Positions 46,924 to 55,481 of a DNA stretch of 64,000 nucleotides are shown piece after piece. Location: positions 62,001 through 126,000 of the forward strand of contig NZ_JRPA02000003.1 in the NCBI RefSeq assembly GCF_000765675.1. Reading direction: 5' to 3'. Source of the DNA: Helicobacter sp. MIT 05-5294. GTDB lineage: Bacteria > Campylobacterota > Campylobacteria > Campylobacterales > Helicobacteraceae. A program made the translations under genes and the position numbers. Position 1 is the first letter of the stretch. Every line of letters starts with the position of its first letter. The notes under the pieces were generated by a model. It ran no database searches, was not told the origin of the DNA, and saw only the letters and a list, made by a program, of their open reading frames with translations.

Positions 46924-47721
46924 TCATGCTTTCCTCACACTCCAAGCCCGAATCTTATAGGGGATTTCTATGATGTCTAATCCTTTGATTTTAGATTCAA
47001 TCATTACTAGAATCTCCTTCCACCTCTGCTCTCCCGCTTGAGCTTGAATATCATTGACAGAATGCCACGCTCCAAGATAACGCGCTTTGTCCATTACCTC
47101 AACATAATCACATTCCATAAAAAAATAATCCTTAAAATCACCCGTGGAGAGCAGAATCTCTTCCCATTTTTTTACATTTTGTGTCCCGCTGCTCACTCGA
47201 GCAAGCTCTGGAACAATATGTTTAATCTCTTCTTCAATTTCATAAAATACAGAATCCTCTAGGATATTTCTAGGATTCCATATAGCAGTGAAGTATTGCC
47301 CCCCCCCCGCGCGGGATTCTGAAGCCTTAGAATCTTTTAAGATTCTCGCAAATTCTGGCAAAGATTTTGCAGGGTCAGTCCAATGGAATGAGCTTGCCAT
47401 AATCACCCAATCCGCGATTCCACTTTGCACACCTGTTTCCTCTCCGCTGCCTTTTTGCCATTTGATATTTGTGCCTTTGGTGTAGGTAATGCCCTCCTCG
47501 CGCATATTATCATTTGGCTCTACGGCAATCACTTGCATTCCAAACTCACTTAGCATTTTGGTGAGCTTCCCTGTGCCTGCGCCGACTTCTACGATTTGTA
47601 GATTTTCTAATGGCTTTTGCGTATCATTGATACAAGCAATCAATTTTGACAACAGCATCGGACTATAAGCGGGGCGATTATGATAATGTTTCGCCACTTG
47701 CGTAAAATCACCTTGTCTCAT
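46924..47721 (-). CDS. SAM-dependent methyltransferase (Cj1420-like), phase-variable, currently ON
   Basis: A 265-residue class I methyltransferase with VVEVGAGTGKLTKMLSEFG-type motif I (IVEVGAGTGKLTKMLSEFG, about residues 43-61) and VIAVEPNDNMREEGITYTKG. A ten-base poly-G tract in the coding strand encodes GGG within an ESRAGGGQYF insertion near residue 145. The frame is open in this sequence. C. jejuni Cj1420 also carries a poly-G tract. GGAGG precedes the ATG. Confidence 0.85.
   Translation of the reverse strand: MRQGDFTQVAKHYHNRPAYSPMLLSKLIACINDTQKPLENLQIVEVGAGTGKLTKMLSEFGMQVIAVEPNDNMREEGITYTKGTNIKWQKGSGEETGVQSGIADWVIMASSFHWTDPAKSLPEFARILKDSKASESRAGGGQYFTAIWNPRNILEDSVFYEIEEEIKHIVPELARVSSGTQNVKKWEEILLSTGDFKDYFFMECDYVEVMDKARYLGAWHSVNDIQAQAGEQRWKEILVMIESKIKGLDIIEIPYKIRAWSVRKA
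47299..47308. repeat. C10 homopolymer inside the methyltransferase gene
   Basis: Ten cytosines (G10 in the coding strand) lie in the 46924-47721 gene. A change of one base would frameshift and stop the protein about halfway. As sequenced the gene is in frame. Nearby GCGCGGG may extend the unstable region. Confidence 0.9.
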
Positions 47722-47788
47722 TTCAAACCTCCTAAAGATAAAATTGCAGATTCTCTAAAATCTCTCTGCGAGATGATATGTCGCTTCA

Positions 47789-48343
47789 TTATGTGCATTC
47801 TTGCTCCTTACAAATTGATAAAAACTCTTCAATTTGATTGAAAATATCCTGCACTTTTTGTTCTAATCCATTTGGAGAGGAATTTTGCAAAATTATATCT
47901 GCATTTGGCTCAACAAAAGGAATATCCACACCTACAACATTTTGGATTATGCCTTTTAAAGCACCGCTATAAAGCCCTTTTTGGTCGCGCCTTTGCAATT
48001 CTTCTAAAGAACATTCCACATAAACTTCCAAATAGTGTTGCAAAGTTTCTCTATTGTATTTATAAATCTCATCAAAAAGCGAAATTGTGGTTACAACCAC
48101 AACCAAACCTTGTGAGCTTAAGAAATGCGCAAATTTTGAGCGTTTGAGCGCAACTTCAATCCTTCCCTGCTTATCGTATTCAAAATGTCCCAATAGCTCA
48201 CGCAATTCATCACCATCTAAATAAACGACATTTGGAATCTCGCTTTTGATTGCCTCATATAATGCCTTACCAAGTGTGCTTTTGCCACTTCCTGCCAAGC
48301 CACAAAGCCAAACTACAAGTCCTTTACCCTCTTTTACCCACAT
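47789..48343 (-). CDS. CysC-family kinase: cytidine diphosphoramidate kinase (Cj1415-like) or APS kinase
   Basis: A 184-residue protein. The P-loop is LCGLAGSGKSTLGKAL (about residues 13-28) and VYLDGDELRELLGHFEYDKQ follows. The fold is that of APS kinase. Next to Cj1416-1420 homologues it is best read as Cj1415, which phosphorylates cytidine diphosphoramidate. A true APS kinase role supplying PAPS to the sulfotransferase at 62021-62938 cannot be excluded. Its start overlaps the aminotransferase end by ten bases. Confidence 0.83.
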   Translation of the reverse strand: MWVKEGKGLVVWLCGLAGSGKSTLGKALYEAIKSEIPNVVYLDGDELRELLGHFEYDKQGRIEVALKRSKFAHFLSSQGLVVVVTTISLFDEIYKYNRETLQHYLEVYVECSLEELQRRDQKGLYSGALKGIIQNVVGVDIPFVEPNADIILQNSSPNGLEQKVQDIFNQIEEFLSICKEQECT

Positions 48344-49449
48344 ACGGCTTCCTTTACCGCCTTAATCACTTCTAATACTTCCAAATCACTTAAATGCTCA
48401 CCCATTGGAAGCGATAGAATCTCATCTTGCCAAAGAGAAGCGTTTTTGCATTTGGATTCCGCAATAAAGGGCACATTAGAGTAAGCAGGAGTATTTGGCA
48501 GCGCGATAGGATAATGTAAACCATATTCAATGTCGCTTTTTTTAAGAGATTCCATCACCGCTTGACGATTCTTCACGCGAATCACAAACAAATGCCACGC
48601 ACACAGACAAGAATCTTTAATGTGGGGCAAAACAATACTTTCACAATCCTTAAGCCCCTCTAAATACATTTTTGCCACCTCTCTGCGCCTTATATTCCAA
48701 GATTCCAAATGTCGCAGTTTAACGCGCAGAATCGCAGCTTGTAGATTATCAAGTCTTGAATTTCTCCCTACGATTCTATGCTCATATTTCTTCAACCCCC
48801 CATGATGCGCGATTTCTTCACAATGCTTTAGCAATTCTGCATTGCAACTTACAATCGCCCCGCCATCACCATACGCACCAAGATTCTTTCCGGGATAGAA
48901 GCTAAAAGTCGCAATATCTCCAAATCTTCCCACACATTGTCCATTAAACCGCGCTCCATGCGCTTGTGCACAGTCTTCAATCACGCGGAGATTCTTCTGC
49001 CTAGCAATCTCCAAAATCTCGTCTATCTTAGCGCTTTGTCCATACAAATGCACAACCAAAATCGCACTTGTTTGCGGAGTGATTTTGGAGCGTAAATCCT
49101 CTAAATCTAGCGTATAATCCTCTCCACAATCCACAAACTGCACTTTAAGTCCATTGCGCACGACCGCTTCGGCACTTGCGGCAAAGGTATTTGCCGGGAC
49201 TAGCACCACAGAATCCTTTGGCAAATGCAACGCTTCTATTGCAATCTCAAGCGCGTCCGTGCCATTAGCGACACCCAAAGCCTTAAGCGCATTGCTCCTA
49301 TCATCTAAATACTGCGCAAACTCTTCTTCAAACGCGCAAACCTCACTACCACCGACAAATGCACCACTTTCAATCACGCGCGTGATTGCGCTATCTATTT
49401 CCTCTTTAATACCCAAATACTGCTTTTTTAAATCCAAAAATTTTACCAT
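48334..49449 (-). CDS. DegT/DnrJ/EryC1/StrS sugar aminotransferase
   Basis: A 371-residue PLP-dependent enzyme. Family segments are ALGVANGTDALEIAIEAL (about residues 57-74), VIEDCAQAHGARFNG and ATFSFYPGKNLGAYGDGGAI, whose Lys would bind PLP. NSRLDNLQAAILRVKL supports the family. It aminates a nucleotide-linked keto sugar; the ring position is unknown. It lies just downstream of a Gfo/Idh dehydrogenase gene. Confidence 0.9.
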   Translation of the reverse strand: MVKFLDLKKQYLGIKEEIDSAITRVIESGAFVGGSEVCAFEEEFAQYLDDRSNALKALGVANGTDALEIAIEALHLPKDSVVLVPANTFAASAEAVVRNGLKVQFVDCGEDYTLDLEDLRSKITPQTSAILVVHLYGQSAKIDEILEIARQKNLRVIEDCAQAHGARFNGQCVGRFGDIATFSFYPGKNLGAYGDGGAIVSCNAELLKHCEEIAHHGGLKKYEHRIVGRNSRLDNLQAAILRVKLRHLESWNIRRREVAKMYLEGLKDCESIVLPHIKDSCLCAWHLFVIRVKNRQAVMESLKKSDIEYGLHYPIALPNTPAYSNVPFIAESKCKNASLWQDEILSLPMGEHLSDLEVLEVIKAVKEAVCG

Positions 49450-49452
49450 ACT

Positions 49453-50433
49453 CTATCCTATCTTTGAAATAAGCTCTAATGCTTGAATCACGGAAATAAT
49501 CCCTTGATGATTCTCCCTTGGTTTTTGTTTATCCATAATGCAACTTACAAAATAATCCACAGAATTACTTAAAGACATTTTGTTTAGTAGCTTTGGAGTC
49601 TCCTCTTCACCATAGCGATATTGCACCATTTTTTCATACAATTTCGCCTTGCCAAACTCTTCATTGAGTATTACTCCAGCGTTATAAAGCCGAATCTTAT
49701 CGTTTTTGGTATCATCATAAAGTGCGGTGAGGTTCGTCCCTCCAATAATCATTTCACGAATCTTAACAGGACTAAGCCATGAAACATTGATACCCACTAG
49801 CACACCATTAGCCAACTCTAAATTGACATCACCAAAAGCATTATTGGGGAAAGTCCCATATTTTTTAATAAAAGCTGAAGCCCTTTTAATATCAAGCCCC
49901 ACTAAATACTCAATGATAGACAAATCATGCACAGCCAAATCCCACAAAACATCAACAGCACTTTGAAATAAGCCAAGATTGATTCTCCGCGCATTAATAT
50001 AAATAATATCTCCAAATTTGGATAAATTTTTCTTAAGATATTTTACGGGTTCAGAATACACAAAGACATGGTCTGCCATTGTGATAAGATTATTTTTATC
50101 GGCTATTTCTAGTAATTGATATGCTTCACTTAAATTAGTCGTATAAGGTTTTTCTATGAAAGTATGCTTTTGAGCATTTAGAGCTTGTAACCCTACGCTA
50201 AAATGTGTTTGGGGGGGCGTTGCGATAAAAACCGCCTCTATATTCTCATCACCAAGCAAATCTTTAAGGTTTCTAAACTCCTTAAAAGCGTATAATTTGC
50301 GTGCCTCCTCTAGTCTATCTAAACTCAAATCAAAAATACTATAAAGCTCCAACCTATCATTTGCCACAATCGTTTTTGCCAAATTAATCCCCCAATAGCC
50401 ATAACCAATCAAAGCTACTTTCATCTTTTCCAT
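49453..50433 (-). CDS. Gfo/Idh/MocA-type sugar dehydrogenase
   Basis: A 326-residue NAD(P)-dependent oxidoreductase. The Rossmann motif is VALIGYGYWGINLAKTI (about residues 5-21), and HTFIEKPYTTNLSEAY carries the conserved EKP. DVLWDLAVHDLSIIEYL holds the H-D region. It may oxidise a nucleotide sugar before the adjacent aminotransferase acts. The gene contains a native seven-base G run on the plus strand that is too short to count as a switch. Confidence 0.87.
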   Translation of the reverse strand: MEKMKVALIGYGYWGINLAKTIVANDRLELYSIFDLSLDRLEEARKLYAFKEFRNLKDLLGDENIEAVFIATPPQTHFSVGLQALNAQKHTFIEKPYTTNLSEAYQLLEIADKNNLITMADHVFVYSEPVKYLKKNLSKFGDIIYINARRINLGLFQSAVDVLWDLAVHDLSIIEYLVGLDIKRASAFIKKYGTFPNNAFGDVNLELANGVLVGINVSWLSPVKIREMIIGGTNLTALYDDTKNDKIRLYNAGVILNEEFGKAKLYEKMVQYRYGEEETPKLLNKMSLSNSVDYFVSCIMDKQKPRENHQGIISVIQALELISKIG

Positions 50434-50442
50434 ACCCTTACC

Positions 50443-50859
50443 TTATAACTCCCTTATTAATCGCGCAGGATTCCCCGCATAAATACCCTTTTTGGTAATA
50501 TTCTTAGTTACCACACTACCCGCACCTATTACCACTCCATCACAAATCTCAACAGGCAATATTGTAGCATTAGAACCAATGCTCACGCAATTCCCAATTT
50601 TGGTCTCTCTCCAAAATGTGGAATCCCTGCCCGGACAGCCTTTCTCAAACAAATCATTGATAAACATCACCCCATGCCCAACAAAGCAAGATTCCCCAAT
50701 CTCCACAAGTGAGCAGATGAAACTATGGCTTTGGATTCTACTTTTTGCCCCAATTCTCACATCTCTTTGAATCTCTACAAAGGGACCAACAAACACTTCA
50801 TCGCCAAGCTCACATTCATAGAGATTGCAAGGTTCTACAATTTTAACATTATTGCCCAT
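50443..50859 (-). CDS. Hexapeptide-repeat acetyltransferase (WbpD/WlbB-like)
   Basis: A 138-residue left-handed beta-helix protein starting MGNNVKIVEPCNLYECELGD. Hexapeptide turns include EVFVGPFVEIQRDVRIGAKS and CDGVVIGAGSVVTKNITKKG, ending GNPARLIREL. These resemble the WbpD/WlbB enzymes that N-acetylate 3-amino uronic acids. I chose the internal ATG at 50859 because the 36 residues before it come from the displaced tail of the formyltransferase gene. Confidence 0.82.
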   Translation of the reverse strand: MGNNVKIVEPCNLYECELGDEVFVGPFVEIQRDVRIGAKSRIQSHSFICSLVEIGESCFVGHGVMFINDLFEKGCPGRDSTFWRETKIGNCVSIGSNATILPVEICDGVVIGAGSVVTKNITKKGIYAGNPARLIREL

Positions 50860-50963
50860 TTTTACATCTTTAATCTGACTTTTCAACAAAGTAAAATTTC
50901 CTCCCTCCGATGAAACAATAGGGTGGCTCAAATCCCGGCATTGCCGTGGCGCGGATGATTTTT

Positions 50964-51605
50964 TCAATTAAAGCCCCCCCCCCCGCAAGATTCTAAATGG
51001 ATATTTTTAAGATTCTCAATCTCTGCTCTTGTGTGAAATTCACGCCTACAAGAATAAATAGAATCTTGGGAAATAAGGGAATATTCACCTTTTAAAATTT
51101 TAGGCAAAGAATCACAAAATAACTCAAAGCCTTTTTTGTTTGCCAAATCTACAAGTTCTCCCACGAAACAATTTTTAGGAATCTCAAAACGCACTTGAAA
51201 AGCTATATCTCCACCATCCACTCTTCCCTCCATTTTGTGAATACTTACTCCAAATTCTTTATCCTCATTCAAAATCGCGAAAGAAAACTGATTACACCCC
51301 CTATATTCTGGCAAGGGTGCTAAATGCAAATTGAGTGCAATTTCTTGCGCACACTTTAAAAGAAAGGATGATAAAACCTCGTGATATTGCACGCTTAACA
51401 AAATATCAAATTCTAGCTCCAACAATTCTTGAATATCGCTTAAGATTCTAATTCCTTTATGTTGGCAAAACTCTTTAATTTCTTTCCCTCTAGGTGCGAC
51501 ACCAACAGCTAAAATTTCGTAGTCTAATTTGGCTTGACGCGAAAACAATTCCTCTAAGCATTTTGCTCCTAACTCCTTGCCTCCCAAAAAAACGATTTTT
51601 TTCAT
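50964..51605 (-). CDS. Sugar N-formyltransferase, phase-variable, currently truncated
   Basis: A formyltransferase-fold protein of 213 residues as sequenced. The catalytic set is visible: Asn in NLHLAPLPEYRG, His in SIHKMEG and Asp in VDGGDI. It ends SCGGGGFN because of an 11-base poly-G tract. With 10 or 13 Gs the frame would continue LIEKIIRATAMPGFEPPYCF and GGRKFYF to a TAA at 50870. That tail resembles the usual formyltransferase C-terminus (PGFEP). The current state is therefore probably OFF or impaired. The ATG at 51605 overlaps the upstream stop (ATGA). Confidence 0.85.
   Translation of the reverse strand: MKKIVFLGGKELGAKCLEELFSRQAKLDYEILAVGVAPRGKEIKEFCQHKGIRILSDIQELLELEFDILLSVQYHEVLSSFLLKCAQEIALNLHLAPLPEYRGCNQFSFAILNEDKEFGVSIHKMEGRVDGGDIAFQVRFEIPKNCFVGELVDLANKKGFELFCDSLPKILKGEYSLISQDSIYSCRREFHTRAEIENLKNIHLESCGGGGFN
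50974..50984. repeat. C11 homopolymer at the 3' end of the formyltransferase gene
   Basis: Eleven cytosines (G11 in the coding strand). Length 11 gives an early stop; 10 or 13 restores a C-terminal extension of about 35 residues. Length 12 also stops quickly. Confidence 0.92.
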
Positions 51606-52669
51606 TTTTGATACCCTAGTTTGCACTTTTGCGGGTGGAATCGCAAAAAAACTTCCTTGCCCGTCTCTATGGATTCATACATTGCGACAATTAACTCTAA
51701 GCTTTTACGCCCCTCCAATCCATCTACCAAAGCTTTTGTGCCATTTTGGATAGAATCTACTACATGCAGATAATATTCTTTGTGTCCAAAACCATAAACA
51801 TTTGGAGGATTGACAGAATATTTTTCCATGATTTCCTTATCCGATTCCAACGCATTAGCAAAATTCCAATGTTTGATTTCATTTACAGCAAATCCACCAA
51901 TCTCTACACTTCCAAACTCTCCTAAAATTGAAATGCTCCCCTCCAAATCACGCGGACGCGTAGCAGTCGTAGCCTCAATCACACCTAAAGCACCGCTTTT
52001 AAACTTTAAAACTGCCACCCCTGTATCTTCAGTTTCTATATCACTCAAAGCTGTGCGCCCTTTAGCAAACACACTTTCCACATCACCCAACATCCACTCC
52101 AACAAATCAATATGATGACTTGCCTGATTGGTAAATACCCCTCCATCTTGCGCCCAAGTGCCACGCCAAGAATCTTGCTTATAATACGCATTATCCCGAC
52201 ACCAACGCACTCGCACACTTCCCATAACAATCTTTCCAAACCTCCCAGCTTCTAATGCTTCGCGCAATTTTTGGACAGGCAAATTGTAGCGATTCTGCTT
52301 TACAACAAAGAGTCGAATCCCATGTTTATCACAAGATTCTATCATTTTATCTGCATCATCTAAAGTTAAAGCCATCGGCTTTTCTACAACGATATGTTTT
52401 TTATAGGGTGCAACTTCTAAAGTGTTTTTGGCATGCATTCCGCTAGGTGTTAGAATTGCAACTAAATCAATCTGTTCTCCACAATCCTTCATCATAGAGT
52501 CCAAATCACTAAAGTAAGGCACTTGGTATTTATCGCCAAAAGATTCTGCCCTTGTTTTGTCAATGTCGCACACACTGATAAGTTTTGCTCCTGTAATTTC
52601 ACCACTACTTAGTAGTTGTGCATGACGCACTGCAATCCTCCCACAACCAAGCAATGCCACACCTAACAT
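51602..52669 (-). CDS. WlbA/WbpB-like UDP-GlcNAc-uronate 3-dehydrogenase
   Basis: A 355-residue Gfo/Idh/MocA enzyme. The Rossmann start is VALLGCGRIAVRHAQLLSSG, and HIVVEKPMALTLDDADKMIE has the EKP motif. VKQNRYNLPVQKLREALEAG and QDGGVFTNQASHHIDLLEWM match the WlbA/WbpB group, which oxidises C3 of UDP-GlcNAcA. It fits with the WbpE-like aminotransferase at 55482-56579 and the WbpD-like acetyltransferase at 50443-50859. GGAGG lies upstream of the ATG. Confidence 0.86.
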   Translation of the reverse strand: MLGVALLGCGRIAVRHAQLLSSGEITGAKLISVCDIDKTRAESFGDKYQVPYFSDLDSMMKDCGEQIDLVAILTPSGMHAKNTLEVAPYKKHIVVEKPMALTLDDADKMIESCDKHGIRLFVVKQNRYNLPVQKLREALEAGRFGKIVMGSVRVRWCRDNAYYKQDSWRGTWAQDGGVFTNQASHHIDLLEWMLGDVESVFAKGRTALSDIETEDTGVAVLKFKSGALGVIEATTATRPRDLEGSISILGEFGSVEIGGFAVNEIKHWNFANALESDKEIMEKYSVNPPNVYGFGHKEYYLHVVDSIQNGTKALVDGLEGRKSLELIVAMYESIETGKEVFLRFHPQKCKLGYQK

Positions 52670-53754
52670 TTTGCCTCCTTTAAAATTTGAGATTCTATTC
52701 TATCAATGATCGCATTAAAGTTGCATTCTCCTTGCACAAAATAACTTTGCGATTCGATTCTTTTACCCAACATTTTTTTGGCAATCTCTAAAATCTCTTG
52801 ACAATTTTGACTCCAAAACATTAATTTATGTTTAATTAGATATTGGTCGTGAATTAACCAAATAGAGCGAGTAGAAATTGTTGGAATCCCATAACAAATT
52901 GCTTCTAAATTCATCGTGCCACCCCCACCGATAAATAAATCAATAAAAGGATAAAATTCTTCAGGCTTTAATTTCTCTTCTAAAATCGTTGCGACTTCTC
53001 CAAAATCTCTTTTTAGCCTATCTTTTTCATATCTTGGCATGATGATAATATTTGCATCAATTTCTTTTTTCAAAAGCGGAATCACCTCATAAATAATCGG
53101 AATCTGCTCTTTGACATAATGTGCTTTATATTCTTCTTCGCGCACAAGGATTGTAGGCTTGAGAGTATCCAATCCATAGCGAATTCTAAAGTCATTTTTG
53201 GAATCTTTTTTGATTTTATTTATCCATAATGCCACATCAATAAAAGGATAAGGCACGATTTGTGATTCATCTAATGCAAAACGAAGCATAAGCTCCATAG
53301 GAAGCACAAAAGGATAAAAACAAAGTTTTGAAAAAGGCATTGTTAATTTGGAGACAATGCTAAGATTTCGCGGGATTCCAAAATAATCAACCTTATCAAA
53401 AGCAGGGGTATCGCTAAAATTTATAATTGGAATCCCTATCCCAAAACCAAGCTGCACAGAATCCACGACACAACCGCTCAAAAGAACTTTTGGCATTCCT
53501 CGCACTTTAAACAAATCCAAAATTTCCTTTTGACGGAAGATTCTTGCTTCAAATTTCTCCAACAAACTTGCCCCGCCATATTCTCCAAGCACGATATGCG
53601 GAATCTTATGTAACTCCAAAATCTCTTTTGCTTCTGTGTAATTTGGCGCATAGCGCGTGGTTACAAGAACTTCATAACCTCTTTTTTGCAATTCTTTAAT
53701 CATAATTGTAAAAAACATTGCATATTTTGGCGTTGCCACATCAATCCAAATCAT
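52663..53754 (-). CDS. DUF354 glycosyltransferase/epimerase-like protein
   Basis: A 363-residue protein of the DUF354 family, related to UDP-GlcNAc 2-epimerase and GT-B folds. It begins MIWIDVATPKYAMFFTIMIK and has the C-terminal nucleotide-sugar-type motif FIGGGGTMNLEAICYGIPTI (about residues 274-293). It may transfer or epimerise a sugar. Its start overlaps the asnB stop (ATGA) and its end overlaps the dehydrogenase start. Confidence 0.8.
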   Translation of the reverse strand: MIWIDVATPKYAMFFTIMIKELQKRGYEVLVTTRYAPNYTEAKEILELHKIPHIVLGEYGGASLLEKFEARIFRQKEILDLFKVRGMPKVLLSGCVVDSVQLGFGIGIPIINFSDTPAFDKVDYFGIPRNLSIVSKLTMPFSKLCFYPFVLPMELMLRFALDESQIVPYPFIDVALWINKIKKDSKNDFRIRYGLDTLKPTILVREEEYKAHYVKEQIPIIYEVIPLLKKEIDANIIIMPRYEKDRLKRDFGEVATILEEKLKPEEFYPFIDLFIGGGGTMNLEAICYGIPTISTRSIWLIHDQYLIKHKLMFWSQNCQEILEIAKKMLGKRIESQSYFVQGECNFNAIIDRIESQILKEAKC

Positions 53755-55460
53755 TTTCTTGCCTTTAAAGCTTCAAAAATCGCTAAACGAATATCAAAAA
53801 GTGAAGTCGCATTATATCCTAAAGTTTGCATTAGACCAAACTCGGGCGCACTAAAGCCAATCTTATCAGTCCTCCACGCCAACTCTTTACTTCCCAACCT
53901 CTCCAAAAGCAGTCTTAAAATATACTTACTAAAACCTTGCCTGATTTTCAAACTATGCGGAATCCTAAAGGCGAATTCTACGATACGAAAATCCGTAAAA
54001 GGTGTGCGATTTTCAATCCCAAATGCCATTGCATTCCTATCCTCATAGCGCAGGAGGTTTGGCAAATTAAACTCAATTGTATCCAACCAAAGCCCTTGCG
54101 TAAAATCAAGCTGGAATCTCTCCAAGAGATTATCCAAAGGCGGATTTGGAAATCCTAACGCATTTATTTTTTTTATTTCTTTGGCATTGTCTTGCGCAAA
54201 GAGTTGGAGCTTTAAAGCCTTTTCTAATGAACATTTAAGTCCGAAGTTATATTCGCCAAACGCTGCATTACCATAGATTCTAACGCGTTCTTCAAATTCT
54301 GTTCTATTGGCAAAGATATATCTCCCAATATGATGATAATATCCACCAAAAAGCTCATCAGCTCCCTGTCCCCCCAAAACAACCTTGCAATAAGGCGTAA
54401 TAGAAGAAAAAAGCAAATACTGCGAGTAAATAGAGAGACTACGAAAAATCTCATCTTGGGCGTTACAGAGGGATTTAAAATCTTGCCTAATAGAATCTAA
54501 ACTTGGGTTAATAAATTCTATTTTTTGATTCAAATCTTTTTCAAGTTGCCTTGCATACATACTTTCATCACCTTGCGCGTTGTTTTGAAAGTTAAGAGCA
54601 AAATAATGACAATTTGCCTCTAATCGTTGAATAAAATGCGCCAAAATAGAGCTATCTATCCCACCAGAGACTGACAAGGCAACAGGCACATCAGAGCGCA
54701 AACGCAACCTTGTCGCATCTAAAAGCAGGGATTCCAACTCTTCTAAAATATTTTGGATGCTTTTATTATCGTATGTTAAGCTTTGGATTCTTTCGAAATC
54801 AGGTTCAAAATCCCAATATTTTTGGAATCTTAAAGTCTTATCTTTTAACTGAAACTTTGCAAAGTGTGCCTTAGGAAAAGAAAAAATATTTTGATAAATC
54901 GTGCGATTCTCACTTCCATTGCTAAAAAGTAGCCATTTTGAAACTTCCTCTAAATCAAAAGGGAAATCCTTGATTGCCAAAAATGCCTTAATTTCAGAGG
55001 CAAAAAAGATTTTATCATTTGTTAATGCATAAAATAAAGGCTTATTTCCTAACCTGTCTCGCGCCAAAAACAACGAAGAATCGCGTTTGTTATAAATCAC
55101 AAAAGCAAAATCGCCATTGAATTTCTTTAACGCCTCTTCTTGCCAAGTCGCAAATGCGTGGAGCAAAACTTCTGTATCACTATGAGTAAAAAATGGAATG
55201 TTTAAAGATTCTAATTCCACTTTAATTTCTTCATAATTATAAATTTCTCCATTAAAAACAAGCACTAAATGTGGGCAATAAGGAGAAGTAAAGGGTTGAT
55301 TTGCAGCAGAATCCAAATCAATAATACTTAGACGATTATGTGCAAAAGAAAATCTATTATCACAAAAATTTCCGCTAAAGTCTGGTCCTCTATGCTTCAT
55401 TGTTGCCGAAGCCTTTTGGATTATCTCTAAGGGATAGTTGCCTCCACAAATACTACACAT
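53751..55460 (-). CDS. AsnB-type glutamine-dependent amidotransferase
   Basis: A 569-residue asparagine-synthase family enzyme. Cys2 after the start Met is the nucleophile (MCSICGGNYPLE), and MKHRGPDFSGNF and VFNGEIYNYEEIKVEL belong to the glutaminase domain. The PPi loop is ALSVSGGIDSSILAHFI (about residues 255-271), and LGGQGADELFGGYYHHIGRY follows. In a sugar locus it probably amidates a uronic acid rather than making asparagine. It overlaps the DUF354 gene. Confidence 0.9.
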   Translation of the reverse strand: MCSICGGNYPLEIIQKASATMKHRGPDFSGNFCDNRFSFAHNRLSIIDLDSAANQPFTSPYCPHLVLVFNGEIYNYEEIKVELESLNIPFFTHSDTEVLLHAFATWQEEALKKFNGDFAFVIYNKRDSSLFLARDRLGNKPLFYALTNDKIFFASEIKAFLAIKDFPFDLEEVSKWLLFSNGSENRTIYQNIFSFPKAHFAKFQLKDKTLRFQKYWDFEPDFERIQSLTYDNKSIQNILEELESLLLDATRLRLRSDVPVALSVSGGIDSSILAHFIQRLEANCHYFALNFQNNAQGDESMYARQLEKDLNQKIEFINPSLDSIRQDFKSLCNAQDEIFRSLSIYSQYLLFSSITPYCKVVLGGQGADELFGGYYHHIGRYIFANRTEFEERVRIYGNAAFGEYNFGLKCSLEKALKLQLFAQDNAKEIKKINALGFPNPPLDNLLERFQLDFTQGLWLDTIEFNLPNLLRYEDRNAMAFGIENRTPFTDFRIVEFAFRIPHSLKIRQGFSKYILRLLLERLGSKELAWRTDKIGFSAPEFGLMQTLGYNATSLFDIRLAIFEALKARK

Positions 55461-55481
55461 ATTCGCTCAATTTCCTTTGAC

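Noticed and set aside
50211-50217. Seven-base G run inside the Gfo/Idh gene
   Set aside because: It encodes normal family residues (TPPQTHF) and is shorter than the 10-13 base tracts seen elsewhere, so it is not treated as a switch.
50860-50967. Longer N-terminus of the WbpD-like acetyltransferase starting at 50967
   Set aside because: These residues overlap the formyltransferase poly-G exit and its hidden in-frame tail. The hexapeptide protein starts naturally at the ATG at 50859.
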